From positions 1,761,001 to 1,825,000 of the forward strand of contig NZ_CP113948.1 in the NCBI RefSeq assembly GCF_026810365.1: a stretch of 64,000 bases of DNA, given 5' to 3'. Within the stretch, counting starts at the first letter, position 1. Each line of letters opens with the position of its first letter. The notes under the pieces were generated by a model that was given only the letters and a program-made list of their open reading frames with translations, was not told the origin of the DNA and ran no database searches. The stretch is from Flavobacterium praedii. GTDB lineage: Bacteria; Bacteroidota; Bacteroidia; Flavobacteriales; Flavobacteriaceae. Both the position numbers and the translations under genes were made by a program. Of the stretch, positions 17,596 to 26,640 are shown one piece after another.

Positions 17596-18864
17596 TTAAT
17601 CCACAAATTGAAAATATATTAATAAGCTTGCAGCCAATGTCATGATAATCAAAGCAACAAATCCTAAAACATTAGCTATCCAACCATTCACAAATTCACC
17701 CATAATTTTTTTATTATTGGAAACATGTAAAATGATGGCAATTAAAACGGGAGCTGTCAGTCCGTATAAAATTGCTGTATAAATTAGTGCTTTGACTGGT
17801 GATATTCCAATATAATTAAGCGATAAACCCAGCAATAATGAGATCGCAATAATGATATAAAATCCTTTTGCTTCATGAAATTTTTTATCCAATCCTTCTT
17901 CCCACCCAAAAGTTTCAGTAAAAATATAAGACAATGAACCACTCAATACTGGAATTGCAATAAGCCCAGTTCCTATCACACCTATTGCAAAAAGCAAGTA
18001 TGCCATATTACCTGCCAAAGGTTTCAAAGCTTGTGCAGCTTGTTCTACTGTATCAATTTGATGAACTCCTCCTTTGAACAAAACTGTACCAGTTGTTAGA
18101 ATGATAAAATACATCACCAATCCAGAAAACGTCATTCCAAAATCGACATCCTGCTTCATTTCATGGATAATTTTTTTATTTACCATCAAATGTTTCCTCT
18201 TGTGTTTCATTTCCTCAACTTCAACAGAAGCTTGCCAGAAAAATAGATAAGGAGAAATAGTTGTCCCTAAAATACCAACAAGAATAGCAATAAAATCCTT
18301 GTTCCATTTAATACTTGGAACAAAAGTAGCTTTCATAATAGCTACAAAATCTTGTTTGTATAAAAAAGGAACGATAAAATAAACCAACATTACAATACAT
18401 AAATATTTAAGGACTGAGGCTATTTTTTGATAAGGCAAATAAATAATGAGTCCCAAAAGCAAAATTGTAAAAAATACACTAAAAAAAGAAGCATCAATAG
18501 CTGGAAAAAGCAAGTTACCAACCGCTCCCATTCCAGCAATATCAGCGCCAATATTCATAATGATAGCAGGAAAACTAAACAAAAGCATCAAATACAAAAC
18601 CGGTCTTGGATAACTTTTCTTTAATGTCCCAGTTAAACCCTGACTGGTTACCAAACCAATTCGAGCGCACATTTGCTGAATAGCCGCCATCAACGGGAAA
18701 GCAACAATTGATGTCCATAAAGTGGCAAGACCGTAAGCTGCACCCGCCTGAGAGTATGTAGCAATTCCGGAAGGATCATCGTCGCTGGCACCCGTTACAA
18801 GTCCTGGCCCGATTAATCGCCAAAAATGAGAAATTCTATTTTTTAATCCTTTTCGATTATACAT
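17596..18864 (-). CDS. Nramp-related divalent metal transporter, non-canonical site
   Basis: 422-residue polytopic membrane protein with about eleven helices, of SLC11/Nramp type. The first helix has DDDPSG (28-33) where classical MntH/Nramp proteins have DPGN. Helix 6 has TTISPY (201-206) where the classical motif is MPH with the metal-binding Met. The ligand Asp is kept, but the Asn and Met are replaced by Gly and Ser. Similar substitutions are known in Nramp-related magnesium transporters, so Mn/Fe selectivity should not be assumed. It is convergent with hdc. Confidence 0.82.
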   Translation of the reverse strand: MYNRKGLKNRISHFWRLIGPGLVTGASDDDPSGIATYSQAGAAYGLATLWTSIVAFPLMAAIQQMCARIGLVTSQGLTGTLKKSYPRPVLYLMLLFSFPAIIMNIGADIAGMGAVGNLLFPAIDASFFSVFFTILLLGLIIYLPYQKIASVLKYLCIVMLVYFIVPFLYKQDFVAIMKATFVPSIKWNKDFIAILVGILGTTISPYLFFWQASVEVEEMKHKRKHLMVNKKIIHEMKQDVDFGMTFSGLVMYFIILTTGTVLFKGGVHQIDTVEQAAQALKPLAGNMAYLLFAIGVIGTGLIAIPVLSGSLSYIFTETFGWEEGLDKKFHEAKGFYIIIAISLLLGLSLNYIGISPVKALIYTAILYGLTAPVLIAIILHVSNNKKIMGEFVNGWIANVLGFVALIIMTLAASLLIYFQFVD

Positions 18865-19032
18865 TATACGATTTTACAATTTCAAAAAACAATTTAACCA
18901 ACTTATAATCAGAACTATCATGCTAATTTACACATTTTAAACGATAGATCTTTGATTCCAATTTTATTTCAATTCAAACAAAATATAATGTATATTAGTT
19001 TATAATTTGAATAAATCCTTAAGCAAGAATAA

Positions 19033-19716
19033 ATGAAAAAATTTAAATTTAAATATCTACTATCCCTTTTTATAATTATCATGGCAGGAAAAGCAAAAGC
19101 ACAAGATTGGGCAAATCTAAACAAATACAAAAACGAAAACACTATACTTACAACTCCTGTATCTGGAGAAAATAGAATTGTCTTTTTTGGCGATTCCATT
19201 ACTGAAGGCTGGGAAACAATTTCTCCAGAATTCTTTAGTAGTGCTCCATATATCAATCGAGGAATAAGTGGACAAACAACATCACAAATGCTATTGCGTT
19301 TTAGACCCGATGTTATTGAACTAAAACCCAAAATTGTTTTAATTTTGGCTGGAACCAATGATATCGCAGAAAATACTGGACCTATAACGCTCCAAACCAT
19401 TCTAGGAAATATCATATCAATGTGCGAATTGGCGCATGCAAATAACATAAAAGTAATTCTTTGTTCTATTCTTCCTGCCTTTGATTACCCATGGAAAAAA
19501 GGAATGAATCCTGCTGCAAAAATTGAAGCATTAAATACAATGATAATACAATATGCCAAAGCAAACCATATTGACTATGTAGATTATTATTCGGCAATGG
19601 TCGATGACCAAAAAGGTTTAAAATCCAATTATAGTGAAGATGGAGTTCATCCCAATAAAGAAGGATACCTTGTAATGGAAGATATCGTTCGAAAAAAATT
19701 GGCAAAACACAAATAA
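19033..19716 (+). CDS. secreted SGNH/GDSL-type hydrolase
   Basis: 227 residues with an N-terminal signal peptide (about 1-23, cleaved near AKAQ), so periplasmic or outer surface. Block I is FFGDSITEGW (nucleophile Ser55), the Gly block is GISGQTT, the Asn block is LAGTNDI, and the C-terminal Asp-His pair is EDGVHPN. This fits esterases acting on acetylated sugars or lysophospholipids; the substrate is unknown. It stands alone between the divergent Nramp gene and cysE. Confidence 0.88.
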   Translation: MKKFKFKYLLSLFIIIMAGKAKAQDWANLNKYKNENTILTTPVSGENRIVFFGDSITEGWETISPEFFSSAPYINRGISGQTTSQMLLRFRPDVIELKPKIVLILAGTNDIAENTGPITLQTILGNIISMCELAHANNIKVILCSILPAFDYPWKKGMNPAAKIEALNTMIIQYAKANHIDYVDYYSAMVDDQKGLKSNYSEDGVHPNKEGYLVMEDIVRKKLAKHK

Positions 19717-19873
19717 TGTGATATAATTTTCTAAAAAATAATGATTATGCTACAGCAATACAAACTTCCTTTATTCGATAGATGTTAGGTTAATTCTTTA
19801 AGCAATCATTGCTGTTTTTCCTGAAAAACACCTTACTTTTATCCCTTCAAAATAACAATTCAATTTCATAATC

Positions 19874-20665
19874 ATGACCAAAGATCTGATTGTTCAAAAT
19901 ATTAGTGCCTCTAAAAGTCATTTTACTATCAATTATAGCATTAAGACCAAAACAGAAGCCTTTACCGAGAAACTGTTTTACACCTTATTCGATTCTAATG
20001 CACCACTAGATGAAAGCATTAACGAATTAGAAAAACAATTTAAAGAGATTGCGTCTATTGCTTGCAAAAAAGCACATGATTCTTGTGATTCTGCTTGGGA
20101 TAAATTTTTAGAAAAACTCCCTTCCGTACTTGAAAACTTAAACAAAGATGCTTCTTACATCTTAGAAAATGACCCCGCATCGAATGGGATTGAAGAAATT
20201 TATCTTGCTTATCCAGGATTTTATGCCATAGCGATTTACAGATTAAGTCACGAACTATATTTGTTGGATTTGATGCTTTTTTCAAGATTAATGAGCGAAT
20301 ATGCACATCGTATTACAGGTACAGATATTCACGCTGGAGCAACAATTGCATCGCCTTTCTTTATTGATCATGCTACTGGAATCGTTATTGGTGAAACCGC
20401 TGTTATCGAAAAAAATGTAAAAATATACCAAGGTGTAACTTTGGGAGCATTAAGTGTGAGCAAAGACATGAAAAATTCCAAAAGGCATCCTACAGTCGAG
20501 AAAAACGTTTGTCTTTATGCCAATGCTACGATATTGGGTGGAACGACAATCATTGGCAAAAATAGTATTGTAGGTGGAAATTCATGGGTAACCAAGTCAA
20601 TTCCTGCTGATTCAATCGTGTTGAATACCACTACAACCGAAGTTAAAATAAAAGAGAAGAAGTAA
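19874..20665 (+). CDS. cysE: serine O-acetyltransferase
   Basis: 263 residues. A helical N-terminal domain of ~140 residues is followed by left-handed beta-helix hexapeptide repeats with the family motif GxxIxxxFFIDHATGIVIGETA (conserved His of DHATG). It makes O-acetylserine from serine and acetyl-CoA. The C-terminus is short and ends in lysines (KIKEKK). It therefore lacks the terminal Ile with which E. coli CysE docks into cysteine synthase. It is one base upstream of cysM, a clear operon for the two steps of cysteine synthesis. Confidence 0.93.
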   Translation: MTKDLIVQNISASKSHFTINYSIKTKTEAFTEKLFYTLFDSNAPLDESINELEKQFKEIASIACKKAHDSCDSAWDKFLEKLPSVLENLNKDASYILENDPASNGIEEIYLAYPGFYAIAIYRLSHELYLLDLMLFSRLMSEYAHRITGTDIHAGATIASPFFIDHATGIVIGETAVIEKNVKIYQGVTLGALSVSKDMKNSKRHPTVEKNVCLYANATILGGTTIIGKNSIVGGNSWVTKSIPADSIVLNTTTTEVKIKEKK

Positions 20666-20666
20666 A

Positions 20667-21554
20667 ATGAAGACCTTTAAATTAGTAGAATTAATCGGAA
20701 ATACTCCACTAGTAGAAACAACCCGCTTAATTAAAAACAAAAATGTAAAACTTTTATTGAAACTCGAAGGAGACAATCCTGGGGGTAGTGTAAAAGACCG
20801 TGCCGCTTACAATATGATTGCATCGGCTATCGAAAGAGGGGACATCAAAAAAGGAGACAAATTAATTGAAGCGACTAGTGGTAACACCGGAATTGCACTT
20901 GCTATGATAGCCCAATTATTCAACATAGAAATTGAATTGGTATTACCAGAAGATTCAACTATTGAACGTACACAAACCATGCAAGCTTATGGCGCAACGG
21001 TTATTCAAACTCCTGCTAGTTTGGGAATAATAGGTTCCAGAGATTATGCCGATAAAAAAGTAGCAGAAGGTGGTTATGTGATGTTGAATCAATTCGCCAA
21101 TGATGACAATTGGAAAGCGCATTACAAAACCACGGGACCTGAAATATGGAATGACACTGATGGAACGGTAACTCATTTTGTATCGGCAATGGGAACAACG
21201 GGAACTATTATAGGAACCTCAACATACTTGAAAGAAAAGAATCTAAATATTCAAATCATAGGGGCACAACCGAGTGAGGGCTCACAAATTCCGGGTATTC
21301 GAAAATGGCCGCAAGAATATTTACCCAAAATTTTTGATGCCTCAAAAGTAGATATTACTCTTGATGTCAGCGAAAAAGAAGCACGCGAAATGACCAAAAA
21401 ATTAGCCCAGGAAGAAGGTATATTTGCAGGCATGAGCAGCGGAGGATCGGTGGCAGTCGCCGTAAAAATCGCCAATCAATTGGAATCTGGAGTGGTAGTT
21501 GCCATTATCTGTGACCGCGGAGACCGTTATTTATCTTCGGATTTATTTGATTAA
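20667..21554 (+). CDS. cysM: cysteine synthase B
   Basis: 295 residues. PLP lysine in PGGSVKDRAA, substrate loop ATSGNTG, phosphate loop GTTGTIIG, and the C-terminal ICDRGDRYLS that marks CysM rather than CysK. It takes O-acetylserine and sulfide, or thiosulfate in enteric CysM. The start codon follows the cysE stop by one base, so translation is coupled and the two enzymes are made together. Confidence 0.93.
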   Translation: MKTFKLVELIGNTPLVETTRLIKNKNVKLLLKLEGDNPGGSVKDRAAYNMIASAIERGDIKKGDKLIEATSGNTGIALAMIAQLFNIEIELVLPEDSTIERTQTMQAYGATVIQTPASLGIIGSRDYADKKVAEGGYVMLNQFANDDNWKAHYKTTGPEIWNDTDGTVTHFVSAMGTTGTIIGTSTYLKEKNLNIQIIGAQPSEGSQIPGIRKWPQEYLPKIFDASKVDITLDVSEKEAREMTKKLAQEEGIFAGMSSGGSVAVAVKIANQLESGVVVAIICDRGDRYLSSDLFD

Positions 21555-21560
21555 AAACAA

Positions 21561-21940
21561 GTTGCTATGTTCCTGAGAGACTAAGTTCCTAAGTTTTTTT
21601 TTGACTTATTAATCTCAAAAATTTAAAAATTACGGCTTTATTCTATGATTAACAGCATTAAATTTTAACCATATAAGCCATATAAGTTGTTTTTTACTGT
21701 GCTTTAAGCGGGCACCCTAAAGAGAATATAAGTTAAAACCCTTGATCCGACTACGAGCTTTGACTTAAATGAACTTAATTTTATGCGCTTTCTTAAAAAA
21801 GAAAACTTATTTGACTTATATTGTCGAAAAATAGTAAACAAATGCTGTTGTTTATAGAATTAAGCGGAAATTACCATCCAATATTTTAGAAAAAACCTCA
21901 GTGTCTTAGAAACTTAGTCTCTCAGAAACTTAAAAAAAGA
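21561..21940. repeat. nested inverted-repeat block between cysM and the aldo/keto reductase gene
   Basis: This 390-bp gap has no gene. Its edges are inverted copies of a motif of about 25 bp (CTGAGAGACTAAGTT plus flanks; left near 21571-21592, right near 21909-21934). Inside lies a second inverted pair: CATATAAGCCATATAAGTT near 21669-21688 against AACTTATTTGACTTATATT near 21805-21823. Such blocks recur between genes in Flavobacterium as I remember them. Confidence 0.65.
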
Positions 21941-21944
21941 AAAA

Positions 21945-22931
21945 ATGAACTATCGTAAACTAGGAAAAACCAATTTCAATATTTCAGAAATAGCGCTTGG
22001 AACATGGCAAGTGGGCGGAAAATGGGGTTCTCCCTTTAATGACAAAACCGCAGACGAATTGATCAATACCGCCATTGATAACGGAGTGAATTTTATTGAC
22101 ACCGCCGATGTTTACGAAAATGGACTAAGCGAAACTGCAGTAGGAAGAGTAGTTCGTTCTCGTTCTGAACGTATCTATGTAGCGACAAAATGTGGCCGAC
22201 ACATCAATCCGCATGTAAATGAAGGATATCAGCCCAAAGTTTTGCAAAAATTTGTAGAAGACAGTTTGAAAAGAATGGGATTGGAAACAATCGATCTTAT
22301 TCAGTTGCATTGTCCTCCCAACCAAGTATTTTATCGTCCCGAAATTTTTGAAATGTTTGACCGATTGAAAGATCAGGGAAAGATTTTGAATTTGGGTGTT
22401 AGTGTAGAAAAAGTGGAAGAAGGTTTGAAAGCCATTGAATTTTCAAATGTGACTACCGTTCAAATTATATTCAATCTTTTTCGTCAGCGTCCATCAGAAT
22501 TATTTTTTAAGGAAGCTCAAAAAAAAGACATCGGTATTATCGCCAGAGTACCTTTGGCCAGCGGATTATTAACCGGTAAATTTGATGCGAATTCTACTTT
22601 CGACGCACAAGATCACCGAAACTTCAATCGTGATGGAGCTGCTTTTGACAAAGGAGAAACATTCGCAGGAATAAATTATGAGTTGGGTTTAAAAGCAGTG
22701 GAAGAATTAAAAGCATTATTTCCTGAAGCAACAAATTTGGCACCTATCGCGCTGCAATGGATTCTTAGTTTTAACGAAATTAGCTGTATAATTCCAGGTG
22801 CTTCCAAGCAAAGTCACGTTGTATCGAATCTTTCGTTGTATGATTTACCAAAACTAACTCCGGAAAAAATTGCTGCAATGAATGCCATTTACGAGCAATA
22901 CATCAAACCGCAAGTACATCAGCTTTGGTAA
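21945..22931 (+). CDS. aldo/keto reductase
   Basis: 328-residue NADPH-dependent oxidoreductase with the AKR (beta/alpha)8 fold. The catalytic tetrad is visible: Asp and Tyr in FIDTADVYENG, Lys in VATKCGR, His in IQLHCP. The C-terminal PGASKQSHV phosphate-binding stretch is present. It is of the YajO/Tas-like general class, carbonyl substrate unknown. A membrane-protein gene starts 16 bases after its stop and a second follows 44 bases after that, so the three may be cotranscribed. Confidence 0.9.
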   Translation: MNYRKLGKTNFNISEIALGTWQVGGKWGSPFNDKTADELINTAIDNGVNFIDTADVYENGLSETAVGRVVRSRSERIYVATKCGRHINPHVNEGYQPKVLQKFVEDSLKRMGLETIDLIQLHCPPNQVFYRPEIFEMFDRLKDQGKILNLGVSVEKVEEGLKAIEFSNVTTVQIIFNLFRQRPSELFFKEAQKKDIGIIARVPLASGLLTGKFDANSTFDAQDHRNFNRDGAAFDKGETFAGINYELGLKAVEELKALFPEATNLAPIALQWILSFNEISCIIPGASKQSHVVSNLSLYDLPKLTPEKIAAMNAIYEQYIKPQVHQLW

Positions 22932-22947
22932 TTCATCAAAAGGAACT

Positions 22948-23502
22948 ATGAGAGAATTCATCAAAAGAAATATAAATGGTAAGACTGTATTATTGCTTTT
23001 TATACTTTGTAATATCGTCTACGCCCTAATGCTTATCGTAACCATTCCTGAAATAATGCACTATTCTGGTGGAATGAAAATTCTCGATATGATGCCAACG
23101 GGTTATGATACGCAATATGTCAACACGCTTTTTAACACTTTGGGAACAGTTGGAAGAGATGTATATTTGTATCATCAACTTCCGTTGGATTTGATATATC
23201 CTTTGCTTTTTGGAATTAGTTCCTGTTTGGTACTCGCCTTTTTTCTAAACCAATTAGGAAAGCTAGACAGTTGGTTATTCTATTTTTGTTTGATTCCATT
23301 GTTTTCAGGATTTTTTGATTACTGCGAAAATTTCGGAATCATAAGCATGCTCAAAAATTATCCCAATATAAGTGTATTACAAGTTCAAATCACAAGTGTC
23401 TTTACCGTTTTAAAAAGCGTATTAACTTCTATTTATTTTATTATTCTTATCATCACTTTATTGGCATTAGCCAAAAACAAATTATTTATTAGAAAGGTTT
23501 AA
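22948..23502 (+). CDS. conserved four-helix membrane protein
   Basis: 184 residues from the ATG at 22948 (MREFIKRNING); an ATG at 22882 lies inside the reductase gene and is unlikely. Four hydrophobic segments (about 10-30, 73-92, 101-120 and 150-174). No recognised motif. Probably cotranscribed with the aldo/keto reductase gene. Function unknown. Confidence 0.75.
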   Translation: MREFIKRNINGKTVLLLFILCNIVYALMLIVTIPEIMHYSGGMKILDMMPTGYDTQYVNTLFNTLGTVGRDVYLYHQLPLDLIYPLLFGISSCLVLAFFLNQLGKLDSWLFYFCLIPLFSGFFDYCENFGIISMLKNYPNISVLQVQITSVFTVLKSVLTSIYFIILIITLLALAKNKLFIRKV

Positions 23503-23546
23503 AAACTAAAATCTTAATTCTAATTCTCTAAAAAAAACACAAATAA

Positions 23547-23978
23547 ATGTTCAATAAAGCCAATTTCAAAGAGTGGTTCGATCGCTATAAATATTCCGAA
23601 TTGGCAGCTACTAGCGCCGCTTTGATTGCTTCACAATTCAGTAGAATTTTTAGTGGATTGGTTACAGCGTATCTAATAACATTTGCCGAATATTTTGCAT
23701 TTTATGGTATTATGATATACCGATCTTATAAAAAACATCAACATCAGCATGGAAAAACAACTCTAAAGGGTATCTTATACTTAATCCGAAATTTATTTTT
23801 GGAATTTGGTTATCCTGCGGCATTGGATTTCTTTTTTATTCGACCGTTTTGCATGTATTGGATGCCAATCCTGACAGGAAATTATTTCGTTGGAATTATT
23901 TTAGGAAAAATTACTGCTGATTCCTTTTTTTATACTTTATCCATTGTGAACTACGAATTGATTAAGAAGAAAGAATAG
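23547..23978 (+). CDS. conserved membrane protein of unknown function
   Basis: 143 residues with about three to four membrane segments and a His/Lys-rich loop (SYKKHQHQHGK). I do not recognise the family. It starts 44 bases after the previous gene and is followed by a terminator, so it closes the aldo/keto reductase transcription unit. Confidence 0.7.
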   Translation: MFNKANFKEWFDRYKYSELAATSAALIASQFSRIFSGLVTAYLITFAEYFAFYGIMIYRSYKKHQHQHGKTTLKGILYLIRNLFLEFGYPAALDFFFIRPFCMYWMPILTGNYFVGIILGKITADSFFYTLSIVNYELIKKKE

Positions 23979-24031
23979 CCTTCAAACAAATAGCTTTACT
24001 ATAATACAACCATAAAGATTGTAAAAAAATT

Positions 24032-24077
24032 AAAGCGCAATGAACACAAAACTTTGCGTTCATTGCGCTTTTTTATC
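24032..24077. terminator. terminator, probably bidirectional
   Basis: A 14-bp stem (AAAGCGCAATGAAC with GTTCATTGCGCTTT) followed by Ts and preceded by an A run, between the membrane-protein gene and the convergent osmC-like gene. Confidence 0.85.
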
Positions 24078-24131
24078 ATAAAACATATTTTCCTTTTGCG
24101 TTCCTTGCGGTTAAACTCAAAGTTACATTTT

Positions 24132-24542
24132 TTATACCAATGTAGCTGTTGTCGTGATTTCGGCTGTGAAAAGTTTAGAAATCGGGCAATTTTTTTCTGC
24201 TTTAGTTACTAATTCTTGGAACGTTTCATTGGATATGCCACTTATTTTGGCATTTACCGTTAAATGAGAACCAATAATTGTTCCTTCTACCAAATTAATA
24301 TCACATTTTGTTTCAATACTTTCGATTACGGCACTTGTTTCACCAATAAAAGCAGTAAGCTGCATGGTAAAACATCCCGCATGTGCAGCAGCAACAAGTT
24401 CTTCGGGATTGGTACCTACTCCTTCCTCAAATCGGGATTTGAATGAATATTGCGTATTGTCTAAAGTTTTACTTTGTGTGGTTAATTTACCGGCTCCTTC
24501 TTTCAGTGAGCCATTCCAAACTGCGGTTGCATTTCTTTTCAT
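24132..24542 (-). CDS. OsmC/Ohr family peroxiredoxin
   Basis: 136-residue thiol peroxidase that reduces organic hydroperoxides. The two redox cysteines are Cys57 (AHAGCFTM) and Cys119 (KNCPISKL), in the spacing of the family. The N-terminus (MKRNATAVWNGSLKEGAGKL) is that of the OsmC rather than the Ohr subgroup. It has its own -7 box. Confidence 0.92.
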   Translation of the reverse strand: MKRNATAVWNGSLKEGAGKLTTQSKTLDNTQYSFKSRFEEGVGTNPEELVAAAHAGCFTMQLTAFIGETSAVIESIETKCDINLVEGTIIGSHLTVNAKISGISNETFQELVTKAEKNCPISKLFTAEITTTATLV

Positions 24543-24574
24543 ATATCTATTTAATTTATAGTTTTTAGCTTACT

Positions 24575-24582
24575 CAAATTTA
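24575..24582 (-). promoter_or_regulatory. -7 box of the osmC-like gene
   Basis: On the minus strand TAAATTTG, exact TAnnTTTG, 33 bases before the start codon. Confidence 0.5.
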
Positions 24583-24748
24583 GTTGTAAATTGAAAAAAA
24601 AAGTTTCAAAACTTATTTATTTAACTAATATTTAATAATGATTTTGATCAAATAAAAAAGTCTTCCTATTTTTTTTGTATATTGTATGTCAGTTCTTTAT
24701 GAATTATATAACTAATCCATTTACCTCAGCTGTTAAAACAAAATTCAA

Positions 24749-25813
24749 ATGGCAAAAAATCAAATATCCCCCTCTAAAAAAGGAACGACCCTTGAAATTT
24801 TACAATATTTATTTATTGCTGTAGTTCTTATGTATTTTGGAAGATCACTATTTATTCCATTGAGTTTTGCGCTGCTTATAAGTCTTATACTTTACCCAGT
24901 TTGCAAATGGATGGAACGGAAAGGAATTAACTTTAATCTAGCAATTGGAATTTCTTTAATTGCGGTAACCTTTTTGTTGGCATCCCTATTCTTTCTTTTA
25001 TTCTCCCAAATTTTGGAATTTTCTAATGAATGGCAAAGTTTAGAAACAAAATTAGAGGAAACTCTAAACCAGCTGAGTATATTTCTAACCGATCAATTTG
25101 GTATAAACGAAGAAAAACAATTGAGTTATATTAAAAATACAATTAACAACTCTGGTTCGCAAATATTTTCTTTACTTAAAGACACACTCTATTCTTTATC
25201 AGAATCATTATTTTATCTTTTAATTGTTCCTGTTTTTTCGGCATTGATATTGTTTAATCGTCAATTATTGGTTGAGGCATTATACCATCTTTTTCCATTG
25301 GATAAAACAGAAATGATTCACGAAATCATTGTTGAAACGATTCATGAATACTACAAATTCATAAAAGGAATGCTTGTCGTTTACGTAATAGTAGGAATTT
25401 TGAATAGTATCGGACTTGCTATTATTGGCGTTCCTTATCCCTTTCTTTTTGGGTTTACCGCTTCCATACTAACTTTCATTCCTTACGTTGGTATTATGGT
25501 TTCGTCGCTTTTGCCAATTACAGTAGCTTGGATTACTTTTAATTCTATTTGGTATCCATTGGGAGTGATTGCGGTCTTTACATTGGTACAAGTACTGGAA
25601 GCTTACATTATTTTTCCTTACGCCGTAGGAAGTCGCTTGAAGATTAACACACTCGCTGTATTAATTATGATTATTGCTGGTGGCATTCTTTGGGGAGCAG
25701 CCGGAATGATTCTTTTCATTCCTTTTATTAGTATTGTAAAATTAATAGCCGACCGAACAGAAGGTCTAAAATCATTATCGTTGTTACTTAGTGATGGGAA
25801 ACAATTTCAATAG
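24749..25813 (+). CDS. AI-2E family transporter (PerM/YdiK-like)
   Basis: 354 residues with about eight membrane segments and a long amphipathic stretch at 85-130, the layout of the AI-2E transporter family. The conserved C-terminal PYAVGSRLKINTLAVL and GAAGMILFIP are present. Members include autoinducer-2 exporters and Na+/H+ antiporters; which applies here is unknown. No operon partner is evident. Confidence 0.88.
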   Translation: MAKNQISPSKKGTTLEILQYLFIAVVLMYFGRSLFIPLSFALLISLILYPVCKWMERKGINFNLAIGISLIAVTFLLASLFFLLFSQILEFSNEWQSLETKLEETLNQLSIFLTDQFGINEEKQLSYIKNTINNSGSQIFSLLKDTLYSLSESLFYLLIVPVFSALILFNRQLLVEALYHLFPLDKTEMIHEIIVETIHEYYKFIKGMLVVYVIVGILNSIGLAIIGVPYPFLFGFTASILTFIPYVGIMVSSLLPITVAWITFNSIWYPLGVIAVFTLVQVLEAYIIFPYAVGSRLKINTLAVLIMIIAGGILWGAAGMILFIPFISIVKLIADRTEGLKSLSLLLSDGKQFQ

Positions 25814-25854
25814 TAATTACAATGGCAATATTCAAATAAAAACCACTACTCCCC

Positions 25855-25891
25855 TGCCCCGATTGTAGTAAAAAACGGGATTAAGCTCTAA
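25855..25891 (+). repeat. truncated family A repeat
   Basis: It has GCCCCGATtGTAGT at one side and ACGGGATTAAGCTC at the other, like the arms of the copy at 10220, but the central hairpin is missing. It is a probable decayed copy. Confidence 0.45.
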
Positions 25892-25950
25892 TAATGAATT
25901 AATTACACTTTATTTCACTAACTTACGTTCTTATTGAAACTTATAGTATC

Positions 25951-26415
25951 ATGAAAAAAGTAATTATAATATGCTGTCTATTGGCGTTTATTGGCTGTAA
26001 AACCAAAACCGTTAATGGAAAAAAAATGGGTAAAAGTATTGAGCCGACGGAAATGAATGCAGAGGAAGTAACTCAAAAAGCCAAAGCCTACGAATTGGGA
26101 AAAAGAATTTTGACAACCTGTAATAATGTAAAATTTAAGCCTTTTACACAAAGCGAAGCCACCGACAAAGTCATTGCTAAATCTACTCCAGAAAACATTA
26201 AGCAAATCTGTGTAAAATACAACCTGAAATATGGTATTTTCAAGGATCTTGAATTTGTAGAAATGATTCCAAATAAAACTGACAATACAAATATCTTCCG
26301 ATTTAAAGCCCAATTTGAATATGCCAAAGCTAATAAAGAACTTCGGGTGACAATGAACTCCGAAAATAAGGCTTCGGCCATCACGACCAAAAACTGGAAG
26401 GATGAATATGAGTGA
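25951..26415 (+). CDS. small putative lipoprotein
   Basis: 154 residues. A signal peptide with lipobox LAFIGC (Cys16) implies a lipid-anchored protein. The remainder is a mixed alpha/beta sequence with no motif I recognise. It lies alone between a repeat relic and rlmD; function unknown. Confidence 0.7.
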   Translation: MKKVIIICCLLAFIGCKTKTVNGKKMGKSIEPTEMNAEEVTQKAKAYELGKRILTTCNNVKFKPFTQSEATDKVIAKSTPENIKQICVKYNLKYGIFKDLEFVEMIPNKTDNTNIFRFKAQFEYAKANKELRVTMNSENKASAITTKNWKDEYE

Positions 26416-26628
26416 ATTTTAAGTTTTCACCCGTGCAATGAGCAGAGAAAAGTTTTCAGTCCGAGTGGCAGTTTTCAGAGTTAAGACGAGTCAAAAAAAG
26501 TTTGCAGTACCGCTTGAAAATATGAAATATCAAAAACTCTGACAGAATACTGAGACTAGACACCAAATACTTCTCATGATTTTATTAAAAAAAATTAAAA
26601 TTAAAATCCATAAATAAATTCAAAGCCT

Positions 26629-26636
26629 TATTTTTG
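26629..26636 (+). promoter_or_regulatory. -7 box of rlmD
   Basis: TATTTTTG, exact TAnnTTTG, ending only 4 bases before the ATG at 26641. Transcription would begin at or within a few bases of the start codon, so the mRNA may be leaderless. Confidence 0.55.
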
Positions 26637-26640
26637 CGCT

